A stretch of 64,000 bases of DNA from Hymenobacter nivis. Its GTDB lineage: Bacteria; Bacteroidota; Bacteroidia; Cytophagales; Hymenobacteraceae. The notes under the pieces are model-generated. The model saw only the letters and a list, made by a program, of their open reading frames with translations. It made no database searches and was not told the DNA's origin. Both the position numbers and the translations under genes were made by a program. This document shows positions 27,020 to 36,068 of this stretch, piece by piece. Within the stretch, counting starts at the first letter, position 1; every line of letters starts with the position of its first letter. The stretch lies in assembly GCF_003149515.1 (NCBI RefSeq), contig NZ_CP029145.1:1488001-1552000 (forward strand). The letters are read 5' to 3'.

Positions 27020-30000
27020 TTACAGCGCGTAGCGCAGGCCGAACTGGAACTGGCGCGGGGCGCTGGCGTTGCGCCGGATGATGCCCGAGCCGGCCGCGCC
27101 GATCTGAATCTGGTTGCTCTGGGTGGCGTTGTTGGCGTAGCCGCTCAGGTTCTGGGTGTTGAGGACGTTGAAGATGTCTGCGGTCAATTCCAGGCGGCTG
27201 GTGGCCTGGCCGAAGGGCAGGGTGTACTGCGCGCCCACGTCAAAGGCCTTCGACCAGGGTAGGCGGTCGGAGTTGCGTGCTTCGCCGGGGTAGCGGTCGG
27301 CATTGCCGAGGTAGGCAGTGCTGAAGGAGCTGCCGTCGCCGTTCAAGTCGTTGGTGTAAGCGGCGGGGTTCGAGCCGGGGATGAGGTAGCCGCCCGCGAC
27401 GCGGTTGATGGGCTGGCCGCTTTGCAGCAGGGCCGCCAGCGTGAAGCGCAGCGCCCGGATGGGATAGTAGCTGCCGATGGCGTTGATAACGTGCGTACGG
27501 TCGTTGATGGAGTTGGCGAACTCGGGGCCGTAGTTGTTGGCATCGGCGGCGCGGAAGTTCACGTCTTCGGTATCGTTTTTCAGGTTCGAGAGCGTGTAGG
27601 CCACGCGGTAGCCAAACTTGTCATCCCCTGCATCTTTTTGAATGTTGAAGCTGGCGGCCATATAGCGCGAGCGGCCCGCCGACTCGGTTTCGACCACGTT
27701 GGTAGCTACGCCCGGCACACGCTGCCCGCCAATGATGGCGCTGCCGTCGGCCAGAATGGGCACCGGCCGGGTGGCGTTGGCCTGGGCCGGCGTACGTACT
27801 ACCACATTATTGGGGTCCGTCTGCGAATATTCTGACACGGCATTTACGTTGCGCAGGCGGAACAAGTCGTAGGAGCGGTTATATATCAGGTCGACATAAA
27901 AGCGCGTCTTGGGGTTCACCTGGTACTGGTAGCCCAGCATAGTCTGGTGCGAGTAGGGGTTCTGGTAGCCGTTGGGGTTCAGGATGCGGCGCTCATAGCT
28001 GGACACGCTGGCGCGCTGGTTTTGCAGGCTGGCCCCCGAAGGGCCTTGCAGATAGGCCACGTTGGGGACGCTGCCGCTCAAGTTGCCGTCGAAGGTAATC
28101 TGGTCGACGTTGGTGCCGGCGGGCAGGGCGCCCACGCGCACCAGCTCGCGGAGCTGGGTTTTGTAGTCGGCACTGGTGGTGTTCTGCTGCAGGGCGTCGC
28201 TGTACACGGTGTACAGAATCTTGTCGTAGAAGAGGCCGTAGCCCCCGCGCAGGGCGCTACGCTCGCTCAGCTGGAGGTTAAAGTTGGCGCGGGGCGCGAG
28301 GTTGTTGCGGTCGCCGTGGTCGGCCCCGCCCTTGGAGAGGTTGTCGTAGTCGTAGCGTAGGCCCAGGGTCACGTTCAGGCGGTCGGTCACGGCCACCTGG
28401 TCTTCGAGGTAGATGTTGTACAGGTTCTGGGTGGTGCCGAAGGAGGCCGGGCGCAGCTCCACGCTGTAGTTCAGCACCTGCCCGTTGCTGGGAATATCGT
28501 TGATGCTCAGCCCCGGCCCGAGATTGCGGCCGCTGAGCGCGGCCAATTGCGCCGGCGTGAGCTGCACTGTGTAGCTGCCGTTGGGGTTGCCGCCGCCGTA
28601 GAGCAGATGCTCGGTGCTGATGATGCCGAAGCCGCCCTTGAAGGTATTACGCCCCTTCAGCAGCGTGAATTTCTGCTGGGCCTGCCAGGTGCTTTGGTGC
28701 GAGTCGAAGAGGTAGCCGGGGTGACCGAGGTAGGCCACGGCCGCGCCGTTGTTATCGAGCACGGTCACGTCGGGGCTATTGGGGTTCTGGGCGCGGGCGT
28801 AGTTCCAGCGAAAGCGGGCATACTGCACGTCAGTTTCCGAAGTGAAGTTGCGGCCCACGTACACGTTCTGACTGGCAATTTCCACCGAGTTGCGGTCCTG
28901 CTTGTTGCCGCTGGAAGGAAAGGCAATGCCACCGTCGAGCCCGCCGCCCTGGCGCTCGATGTTCACGATGCCCACGTTGGCCCGCAGCGACGAGCGGAAC
29001 CGCTCGGTCCAGCGCTGGTCGAGCTTACCCGAGAGGTAGGTGAACTGGTTGCGGCCGCGCACGGTGGCGTTGATGCCTAGTTCAGGCGAGGTTAGCACGT
29101 TGTCCTTCAGGTCGAAGGTCTGCTCCGCGTTGAGGTAGTAAAAGGTCTTGTTCTTTACCAGCGCCCCGCCCACGCCAAAGCCGAACTGCTGGCGCTGGAA
29201 GCCGCTTTTCACCTGATTACCCGAGAGGTCGCGCTGGGCAAAATCTGTCTTGCCGTCGATGCTGGGGCCGGGGCGGGTAAGGTAGAAGACTTCGGCCGTA
29301 AGGTTGTTGGAGCCCGACTTGGTCGTCACGTTCACGATGCCGTTGGCCGAGTTGCCAAACTCGGTGGAGAAGTTGTTGGTGAGCACGTTCACGTTCTGCA
29401 CAAAGCCCACCGGAATAGCGAAGCGCTGCCCGCCAAGGAAATTCTCGTTGTTATCGAGGCCGTCAATCAGGTAGTTGGTGTATAGACCGTTGGCCCCATT
29501 GATGCTCACGTTGGGGGCTTCGGAGAAGAAGCCGGTGGCCAGCGTCACGTTGGGCAGGCGATAGAGGGCGCGGGTGATGTCGCGGGCCTCAATCGGAATT
29601 TCACGTAGCTCACGGGCCGAGAGCTCCGACGACACCTCCGCGTTCTGGGTATTGATGGTAGTGGCGTTGTTGGGGGCGCGCACCACCACACCGGCCAGTT
29701 CCTGGGTGCTCACGTTGGGCAGCACCAGCGTTACGCTGGGGCTGGAGTTGGCGCGCAGCACCAGGTTGGCTTCGCGCACGGCTTGGTACTTGTCGCTCAC
29801 CGTTGTGCTCACAGCGTAGCTACCAGCCGTGCTCAGGCCCCGGAAGCGGACCTTGCCCCGGGCATCGGTGGGCTGCTCGGCGCTGAAGCCGATGGCGGCG
29901 TTATCGAGGTGCACCGGTAGGCCTACCACGGGCTTGCGGGCATTGTCCTGCACCGACACTACCAAATCGACCTGCGCGAAAGCGCGGTGCTGAAAACCGG

Positions 30001-30043
30001 TAATCAGAAGAAAAAAAGCAAAAAGAGTAAATAGCTTTTTCAT
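27020..30043 (-). CDS. TonB-dependent receptor (Oar-like) of the importer locus
   Basis: From the ATG at 30043 it is 1007 aa with signal peptide MKKLFTLFAFFLLITGFQHR ending AFAQ. Domains in order: carboxypeptidase-regulatory-like module (about 25-115), plug (about 150-260; GLYTNYLIDGLDNNENFLGG and ANGIVNVTTKSGSNN), then a 22-strand-type barrel ending in FQFGLRYAL with a terminal-hydrophobic pattern. The Oar-like build often handles bulky ligands. It is followed by the binding protein and permeases in the same direction, so it is the outer-membrane gate of the same uptake route. A structured leader precedes it. Confidence 0.92.
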   Translation of the reverse strand: MKKLFTLFAFFLLITGFQHRAFAQVDLVVSVQDNARKPVVGLPVHLDNAAIGFSAEQPTDARGKVRFRGLSTAGSYAVSTTVSDKYQAVREANLVLRANSSPSVTLVLPNVSTQELAGVVVRAPNNATTINTQNAEVSSELSARELREIPIEARDITRALYRLPNVTLATGFFSEAPNVSINGANGLYTNYLIDGLDNNENFLGGQRFAIPVGFVQNVNVLTNNFSTEFGNSANGIVNVTTKSGSNNLTAEVFYLTRPGPSIDGKTDFAQRDLSGNQVKSGFQRQQFGFGVGGALVKNKTFYYLNAEQTFDLKDNVLTSPELGINATVRGRNQFTYLSGKLDQRWTERFRSSLRANVGIVNIERQGGGLDGGIAFPSSGNKQDRNSVEIASQNVYVGRNFTSETDVQYARFRWNYARAQNPNSPDVTVLDNNGAAVAYLGHPGYLFDSHQSTWQAQQKFTLLKGRNTFKGGFGIISTEHLLYGGGNPNGSYTVQLTPAQLAALSGRNLGPGLSINDIPSNGQVLNYSVELRPASFGTTQNLYNIYLEDQVAVTDRLNVTLGLRYDYDNLSKGGADHGDRNNLAPRANFNLQLSERSALRGGYGLFYDKILYTVYSDALQQNTTSADYKTQLRELVRVGALPAGTNVDQITFDGNLSGSVPNVAYLQGPSGASLQNQRASVSSYERRILNPNGYQNPYSHQTMLGYQYQVNPKTRFYVDLIYNRSYDLFRLRNVNAVSEYSQTDPNNVVVRTPAQANATRPVPILADGSAIIGGQRVPGVATNVVETESAGRSRYMAASFNIQKDAGDDKFGYRVAYTLSNLKNDTEDVNFRAADANNYGPEFANSINDRTHVINAIGSYYPIRALRFTLAALLQSGQPINRVAGGYLIPGSNPAAYTNDLNGDGSSFSTAYLGNADRYPGEARNSDRLPWSKAFDVGAQYTLPFGQATSRLELTADIFNVLNTQNLSGYANNATQSNQIQIGAAGSGIIRRNASAPRQFQFGLRYAL

Positions 30044-30080
30044 GAGAAAAAGTGAGGCAAGCTGAAAAAAGAATACGCCT

Positions 30081-30136
30081 GCCTGCCCGGCTGGGGCGCA
30101 CGCTTCGACGAAGCGGCACCTCACGGCCGGGCAGGC
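30081..30136 (-). promoter_or_regulatory. Structured 5' leader of the TonB receptor mRNA
   Basis: Outer stem of 11 bp (GCCTGCCCGGC / GCCGGGCAGGC) encloses a second hairpin CGCTTCG-TCGAAGCG. It ends about 37 nt before the start codon. It matches no riboswitch I can name; it could be an attenuator, the terminator of the DUF2064 gene or a binding site. Confidence 0.5.
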
Positions 30137-30154
30137 AAACACACCAGACTTTTT

Positions 30155-30856
30155 TCAGCGGGCCGGAGGGCCTCTATGCGGCTGGGCCGGGGCGGCGCCA
30201 GAGCCGCAGGCCGGAACCGGGTTTTCGGGCACGGCCGCTGGTCCGCGGCGCAGTTGCCGCAGGGTGCGGCGCAACACCCAGGGCAGTACCTGCCGCAGCG
30301 CGTGGGCCAGGTCCTGCTCGTTGTCAATGTCGGCCAGCTCGGGCAGCTGCTCTACGGCGGCCCCGCTGGCGCGCAGCTGGCGGGTCAGCGCCCGGCCGAG
30401 CGTAGCGGTTTGCCAGGGCAGCGCGGCCCAGGCGCAGACTTCGAAGTGGGCCCGCGCTATGCCTAGTAGGTACACGCCGCCATCGGTGGCGGGGCCGAGG
30501 ACCGCGCCCGTCCGGGCCAGGGCCGCAATGGCCTGACGCAAGCGGGCGGCATCGAGTTGCGGGCAGTCGTTGCCGATAACCAGCAGTTGCTCGTAGCCGC
30601 TGGCAAAGACCTGCTGCATGGCCCCGCTCAGCCGCTCGCCAAACGTATTACCGGTCTGCCGGGACGAGTCGACGCAGATAAAGTTCACGCCGACCTGGCG
30701 GGCTACGGTCGTGGCGTGGCTGATGAGCTGGGCCGCGATGGCCGCATTACCCCCGCGCGGGCCGTGGCTGCTAAACCGTTTGTGCGTGGCGTCCTGCCCC
30801 GCCGAGCGGGTAAACAGCAGGAGAGCGACGGTACTGACGGGCAGGGACGTAGGCAA
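30155..30856 (-). CDS. DUF2064 glycosyltransferase-like protein
   Basis: 233 aa from a TTG; the start is uncertain because no ATG lies in frame upstream. It shows a GT-A-like nucleotide-binding pattern: VALLLFTRSAGQ, FGERLSGAMQQVFASGYEQL, VIGNDCPQL (DXD-like area) and GPATDGGVYLLGI. Members (TIGR04282-like) occur in arsenosugar and other small-molecule pathways. The C-terminal tail after NEQDLAHAL is Arg/Pro-rich and extra. It is 112 bp upstream of the TonB receptor on the same strand and could lead the operon. Confidence 0.8.
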   Translation of the reverse strand: MPTSLPVSTVALLLFTRSAGQDATHKRFSSHGPRGGNAAIAAQLISHATTVARQVGVNFICVDSSRQTGNTFGERLSGAMQQVFASGYEQLLVIGNDCPQLDAARLRQAIAALARTGAVLGPATDGGVYLLGIARAHFEVCAWAALPWQTATLGRALTRQLRASGAAVEQLPELADIDNEQDLAHALRQVLPWVLRRTLRQLRRGPAAVPENPVPACGSGAAPAQPHRGPPAR

Positions 30857-31036
30857 AGCGGATGGGTTGGAGGTCGGCGCAGCAAGTATTGGCGTAAATA
30901 GCCGGATTTGCCGAAGCGCCCTATATACGCCCGCAATTCTATTTCAGATGAAGCAGCCGGACATTTTAGCCCACCAGCTGCTGTGCGCATGGCAAGGCGG
31001 TCAGTCTGCCACGGCCGCCTTGCGCCGCAGCTCACC

Positions 31037-32147
31037 GTTATACTTGTCACGAAGTAGGTTGCGCGTCGAGAATATGAAATTTACAGGTTAGCAAGGACGC
31101 AAGGTCTGGCCCAAACTCGGGGAGTCGGTCGAAGAAGTTGAGCACGGCCGTGCGAAACTGGCCTTTGGTGCGGTAGAAAGAGGGGTTGATAATCTTCTGG
31201 CGCAGATATTTCCAGAAGCGCTCAATCAGATTCAGCTTAGGCGAATAAGGCGGCAGAAAGACCTGGCAGCTGGGCTGGTCGGCCAGCCAGGCCCGCAGTT
31301 CCTTGTTTTTGTCGTAGCGGGCGTTGTCACAGATGACGTAGACACGGGCCTTATCGGGATGAACGGCCAGCAGCTGCTCATATAAACGTCTCGTGCTTTA
31401 GGCGTTGACGCAGCCAGTTTCATCCAGCAGCACCTGCGTGGGGTCGTGGGCGTTGAGGGCCGCGTTCAGATTCACCCGTTCCCGTCCGCTGACGGTGAGC
31501 AGCGGGCGCTCCTGGCCTACCTCGCACCAGGCGCGGGTGCAGCGCGTGTTGTGGGGCGGGTGGGCGGCATCGGCGTAATACAGTACGGCCTCCCCCTGCT
31601 CGACGTGGGCTTCGAGCACGGCCAACTCGTCCAGAAAATCGGCCTGTGCTGCGGCATTGGCCTGGCAGGGCACGGGGGTGGTGAGCTTATAGGTAAAGCC
31701 CAGCCGGTGCAGCAAATCCGTCAGGCCCAAGCGTGAGTAAGCCCCCTGGTAGGTGCGCCATAGCCAGGCCTGCAAGTCTTTACAGTCGGTATAGAGCGTC
31801 GTGTTGACTTCCTGGCAGAGGTGGGCGAGTTGGGCGCTGGTCAGCAGGCCCCAATAGCCCGGCTGCTCGTGGGCCAGGTACTTCTCCAGCCCCAGGTCGG
31901 TAAACGCCCGCACGTAGCGGTAGACCGTCGTCTCGTCCAGGCCTAAATCCTGGGCCACCGTCGCCAGACTCCGGCCCGCGTCGAGCATCAGCACGACCGT
32001 GACCTTCACGTACCCATCGTCATCGCGTCGTTGCTTCTGCAACTGGCGCAAGTGCTGGCGCTCGGAAACGGGCAACTCCACGTTCATGACACAAGTTTAG
32101 TGCTTTGCCCGCAACGCAGTCGCAACTTACTTCGCGACGAGTATAAC
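31037..32147. mobile_element. Second IS630-type element, inactive
   Basis: Ends GTTATACTTGTCACGAAGTA (left) and its near complement on the right (GTTATACTCGTCGCGAAGTA) include TA dinucleotides, fitting IS630. The transposase inside has a nonsense codon. Confidence 0.8.
31047..32087 (-). pseudogene. IS630 transposase with one in-frame stop
   Basis: N-terminal HTH (LATVAQDLGLDETTVYRYVR) and first catalytic segment VLYYADAAHPPHNTRC read normally. After DETGCVNA an in-frame TAA (31398-31400) interrupts; the same frame then continues STRRLYEQLLAVHP, VYVICDNARYDKNKEL and LPPYSPKLNLIERFWKYL, the second Asp and the Glu of the DDE triad. One substitution (probably CAA/CAG to TAA) is enough to explain it. 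Confidence 0.88.
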
Positions 32148-32211
32148 AGAAGAACTATAGGTCCTTCTGCTGCCCGTCATCTTTAGACCATCTCACTAGC
32201 AGAACCCCTGC

Positions 32212-34803
32212 TTACTTTCTAGCCAGCGCCGGGTAGATGGCTAAGCTGCTGTTGTCTACTCCCGCTACTTTGGCTAGCGCTTTCACGGTCGCTCCAGGCT
32301 TCAAGCGAAACGGCTTTTTGTACTCGTTATCCGCTGTGAAAGTAGGGGTGGCCCCCGAGACGGTATAGTACACCTTGGCTCCCGGTGTCGGACAGACAAG
32401 GGTCACCGTCGCGCCGGTCAGGTGGATAAGCGGCTTAGCCACGCGGTTGGCGTACCGGGTGGTGCGGGCGTCGTGGATGATGCCCTGCCAGTTCAGGCCA
32501 TACCCAAAATCATAAGTGTGACCGGCCGCGTCGGTATAGCACTCCATGTCGTGTGGAATGTCCTCATTTTGCTGCTCCACGGTTTGCATGTTGGCCGGCA
32601 GCTGCACGGGCAGCAGGCCCCGGGGCTCAGCCAGGCCCGTGAGCACGTCGAGCACCGCCTGGTGCGACACGCCGAAGCTGACGACCAGCCCGTTGGCGTA
32701 CTTCTCGAACTCGGCGGGCACGAACGGCCTGCTGGCATCTACCGCCACGATAACCGGCTTGCCCTTCATGGCGGCGTAGGTCTGCTCGACCATTTTGAGG
32801 TTCTGCCAGTTGCTGCTCGTCACGCTTTTGCCGCGGTAGGTGCGGTCGGTTACGGTGGGCTCGGCGGGGTCGCCGGCCATCAGGCTATGGGCGCGGGCGG
32901 CCGTGGCGGTGTAGGGGCCGTACTGCAAGCTAATGGGCACGTAGCCGGTACCCCCGCGCTGCGCGTCGGCCGCGTCGTAGCCCGTCCCGCTGCTGGGGCT
33001 GCCAATGAATACCAGCGCGTAGTCGGCCTTGGCCGGGTCTTCGGTCACGGTGAAATAGCGCGCCAGCACGGCCGCCTTCGCCACGTCCTCGTAGTGCTCG
33101 GGGCTGGGCGGACCAGCGAATCCCTGCCGGGCCGGAATGAATTTTTGGGGCACGTACACCGTTTTCTTGGCCGGCAGGGGCAGCACCTGGCCGGCGTTTT
33201 TGAGCACCACCACCGACTGCTGCTGGGCTGCGTAGCCCGCCCGCATGTAGTCGGCCTGGCCGACGAGCTCCTGCGACTTCTCGGGGCTGAGGTAGGGGTT
33301 CTCGAAGAGGCCCACCCGGAAAATATTGCGCAGCAGCCGCACCGCCGACTGCTCGAACCGTGCCCGCATGGCCGCCTCGCCGTGCGCCTGCACCCCGAGG
33401 GCGTAGGCTTCCAGCACCGGCCCGGCGGCATTGTTGCCCCCAAACTGGTCGGCGCCGGCCTCCAGAATCTTGTAGTGGCGCTCGGCCACCGACTTGCCCT
33501 CCATGCCCCACGACTTGCCGGCAAATACCGCGGGCGTCGCGCCCTCGTTGGCCGTCACCGACCAGTCGGTGCACACCACTCCGTCGTAGCCGTATTTGCC
33601 GCGCAGCAGGTCGGTGATGAGGTACTGGCTGTAGCCGTTGCCTACCTGCTCCTTGTTCTTGCTGTCGATGCCCGACGAGATGGTGTAGTAGGGCATCACG
33701 GCGGCGGCCATGCGGGTTTTGCCGCGCAGCTTCAGCGCGCCTTCCACGAAGGGCACCAGGTGCTCGTCGAAATTGTGGCCGGGGTACACCGCGAATTTAC
33801 CGTAGGCGTAGTGCGCGTCGCGGCCGCTTTCCCCGGGGCCGCCGCCGGGCCAGTGCTTCATCATGGCGTTCACGCTGCCAAAGCCCCAGCCACCAGCTAG
33901 TTCCTGCGACCCCTCCGAGGTCTGGAAGCCATCGACGTAAGCCCGCGCCATCGCAGCGCCCAGCTGCGGGTCTTCGCCGAAAGTGTCCGAGATGCGCGAC
34001 CAGCGCGGCTCGGTGCCCAGGTCGATTTGGGGCGAGAGGGCCGTCGTGATGCCTAGGGCCCGGTACTCCTGGGCCGCGATGTGGCCAAACTGCTGCACCA
34101 TGGCCGGGTCGAAGGTGGCGGCCAGGCCCAGCTCGTCGGGCCATTGCGAAATCTGCCCGCCCGCGCCGGCCGTATACTCCACCCCCGAATTGGTACCGTT
34201 GCGCGGGTCGGAGCTGTTGTTGGCCGGAATACCAAATGCGCTGCCTTCCACCAGTGCCTGCACGTTATTGTTCCAGCGGGCCGCCATGGCCGGGCTCTGC
34301 ACCTGCGTAATGAGCACGTGGCGCAGATTGTCCTTGAGCAAAAAATCGCGCTGCTGGTCGGTCACCTCGGCCGCGTCGATGCCGCCGTCGGTAAAGAGCT
34401 TGCCTTGATAGGTGCCCGCCGCAAACGGACCAGCCTCGGCCGGAATGGCCTGGTGGGCGCTGTAGAGCATCAGCCCGGCAATTTGCGGAACGGATAGCTT
34501 CGTCGCCAGGTCGCGGGCCCGTTCGTCTACCGGCAGACGCCAATCCTCGTATTTGTCTAACTGTCCATTCTTATTCAAATCTTTGAATGAGTGACCCGCT
34601 GCTGCGAGTATTTTCACGCCCGATGCCGGACAGTAGCCCAGAGTGGGCCCTGCGGAATTGTTAACGTAGACAATACTGGGCTCAGCGGCAAAAGTCCGGG
34701 CTGGTGGACCGGATTTTTCCGTCGTCATACCAAACAGGAAACTAGCTAAGCCGATGGCCCCTATTTCACGTAGTCGGGACCAGCGGGGGAAACGTTTTTT
34801 CAT
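32212..34803 (-). CDS. Secreted GH3 glycoside hydrolase
   Basis: From the ATG at 34803 it is 863 aa. N-terminal signal/anchor (IGAIGLASFLFGMT), then a short Ca-loop-like segment KDLNKNGQLDKYEDWRLP, the GH3 TIM barrel (TALSPQIDLGTEPRWSR, MMKHWPGGGP with the conserved KH), and YDGVVCTDWSVT carrying the Asp nucleophile. The alpha/beta sandwich follows. The end (TLVCPTPGAKVYYTVSGATP ...) is a chitobiase/hexosaminidase C-terminal-like module. Likely a beta-glucosidase or beta-xylosidase; substrate unknown. No sugar operon surrounds it, only IS remnants. Confidence 0.92.
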   Translation of the reverse strand: MKKRFPRWSRLREIGAIGLASFLFGMTTEKSGPPARTFAAEPSIVYVNNSAGPTLGYCPASGVKILAAAGHSFKDLNKNGQLDKYEDWRLPVDERARDLATKLSVPQIAGLMLYSAHQAIPAEAGPFAAGTYQGKLFTDGGIDAAEVTDQQRDFLLKDNLRHVLITQVQSPAMAARWNNNVQALVEGSAFGIPANNSSDPRNGTNSGVEYTAGAGGQISQWPDELGLAATFDPAMVQQFGHIAAQEYRALGITTALSPQIDLGTEPRWSRISDTFGEDPQLGAAMARAYVDGFQTSEGSQELAGGWGFGSVNAMMKHWPGGGPGESGRDAHYAYGKFAVYPGHNFDEHLVPFVEGALKLRGKTRMAAAVMPYYTISSGIDSKNKEQVGNGYSQYLITDLLRGKYGYDGVVCTDWSVTANEGATPAVFAGKSWGMEGKSVAERHYKILEAGADQFGGNNAAGPVLEAYALGVQAHGEAAMRARFEQSAVRLLRNIFRVGLFENPYLSPEKSQELVGQADYMRAGYAAQQQSVVVLKNAGQVLPLPAKKTVYVPQKFIPARQGFAGPPSPEHYEDVAKAAVLARYFTVTEDPAKADYALVFIGSPSSGTGYDAADAQRGGTGYVPISLQYGPYTATAARAHSLMAGDPAEPTVTDRTYRGKSVTSSNWQNLKMVEQTYAAMKGKPVIVAVDASRPFVPAEFEKYANGLVVSFGVSHQAVLDVLTGLAEPRGLLPVQLPANMQTVEQQNEDIPHDMECYTDAAGHTYDFGYGLNWQGIIHDARTTRYANRVAKPLIHLTGATVTLVCPTPGAKVYYTVSGATPTFTADNEYKKPFRLKPGATVKALAKVAGVDNSSLAIYPALARK

Positions 34804-35003
34804 CGGATAGGGAAACAGGTGCGAGGGCGTTAAATAAACCATGAAAACCTGCTACCAAGAGCATAGCTGGTCGGCGAGTAGGTAGCTTACGAAATGACTA
34901 ACACAACCCCAACTACTTGGCTAAGTAAGCTGGAAAGTAGCGGTCCGTCTGCTTGCGTAGCTTTTTGTTACCCTGAGGTGGTCGGGTGCAAACAGACACC
35001 GGG

Positions 35004-35770
35004 CTAAGGTAGGTTGAAACGGTACTGGAGTTCGATTTCGAGCGGGGTACAGTAACCCAGGGCGGAGTGCAGCCGCTGGGTATTGCAGTAATGGTCCAGA
35101 TACTCGGCCAGTTCCAAGCGGGCTTCTTCTAGATCGACAGAACAGGCTCCGCGAGGCAGCAATTCGGTTTTGAGGATGCTCCAGCCGCTCTCGACCAAGG
35201 CGTTATTATACAGGTTGCCGGGCCGACCTAAGCTCGCAGTGGCCTGGGTGCGGCCGAGTAGTCAGGTAAAGGCTTCGCTGGGGTACTGGCTGCTGCGGTC
35301 GGCGTGCACGAGCAGGCCGGGCGGGGGCTGGCAGACCGCAGTAGCCCGATTAAAAGCGCTTAGCATCAGGTCGGTATGCAGTGACTCGCTCACGTGCCAA
35401 CCCACCGCCCGCTGGGAAAAGGCGTTACGCCAGTAGGTCAGGTAAGCCCAGTGCCCCGTTGCCAGGGCTAGGCAGGGGCTGTCGCCGACCCAAAGTTGAT
35501 TGGGGGCCGTGGCCGCGGGCCAGCTGGCGAGTTTGTTGGCGGCAGCCACAGCCTACGGGGCTGCCTGGGTCGTGCGTGGGGGACGGGTAGTGGCGCGATG
35601 AGGGTGCACAAGCCGCTGGTAACCATCCGTCTCCGCAGGCGGCAACGACCCACCGCGTGGCCTTCGCGCTGGAGTGGGGCCCGCAGTCGACGCTGGCCAT
35701 AGCGGTGGGCATGAGTGATAAAAACGTGTTGCGCGGCCACCTGCCAGGAGGCCACCGGAGCTGGAGAGCA
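35004..35770 (-). pseudogene. IS3-family transposase (orfB) remnant
   Basis: Three segments in shifting frames: HRYGQRRLRAPLQREGHAVG near 35700, NQLWVGDSPCLALATGHWAY near 35490 with HADRSSQYPSEAFT, and NALVESGWSILKTELLP near 35180 with HSALGYCTPLEIE. An in-frame TGA at 35262-35264 separates the last two and a frameshift lies near 35540. No intact inverted repeats were found. Confidence 0.85.
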
Positions 35771-35983
35771 CTAAAAGACGTGGGACAGGGTCGTTACGCG
35801 TTCAGGAGTCTGTTCACTCCATTTCTACCTAAGCTAATCAAGCAATAGAACGGCCTCGTACTTTTCGGTGCCCTCGTCAATGATGTAGCTCCACACTGGA
35901 TTTTATGTAAGAAAGATGAATAACATCGCCTATCACATTACTAATTTATCACGTAAATTTTATTAAATTATTTAATGTGACGT

Positions 35984-35996
35984 AATGATTATCATT
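35984..35996. promoter_or_regulatory. Fur-like palindrome AATGAT-T-ATCATT
   Basis: A perfect 13-nt palindrome in an AT-rich stretch, 73 bp before the TonB receptor start. It matches the core of Fur boxes (GATAATGATAATCATTATC type). TCACATTA (35933) and TAATGTGA (35973) form a second, wider inverted pair. The rest of 35771-36068 has no gene. Confidence 0.45.
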
Positions 35997-36016
35997 TAGT
36001 TAGTGCGTCTTACAAA

Positions 36017-36048
36017 TTGGTCCTGGAGTTAAATAATCGGTAAGTTTG
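36017..36048 (+). promoter_or_regulatory. Bacteroidota promoter of the TonB/phosphoesterase locus
   Basis: TTG at 36017 and TAAGTTTG at 36041-36048 with 21 nt between, a full match to the -33/-7 pattern; the ATG follows 20 bp later. Confidence 0.65.
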
Positions 36049-36068
36049 TCTCGGTCACTCAATCTCCG

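Noticed and set aside
27422..29080. Long plus-strand frames opposite the TonB receptor
   Set aside because: Antisense shadows of a high-GC gene with no family resemblance.
30044..30154. A known riboswitch (cobalamin or TPP) before the TonB receptor
   Set aside because: None of the conserved boxes of those classes could be found; only a plain nested hairpin is seen.
19519..30856. Arsenosugar biosynthesis cluster because of DUF2064 and radical SAM
   Set aside because: The radical SAM protein lacks the ArsS-type start and Cys-rich layout, and no arsenic genes (arsM, arsR, arsB) are present.
32422..33900. A 492-codon open frame on the plus strand opposite the GH3 gene
   Set aside because: It mirrors the third-position GC of the real gene, is rich in His/Gly/Val, and shows no domain; the GH3 reading is certain.
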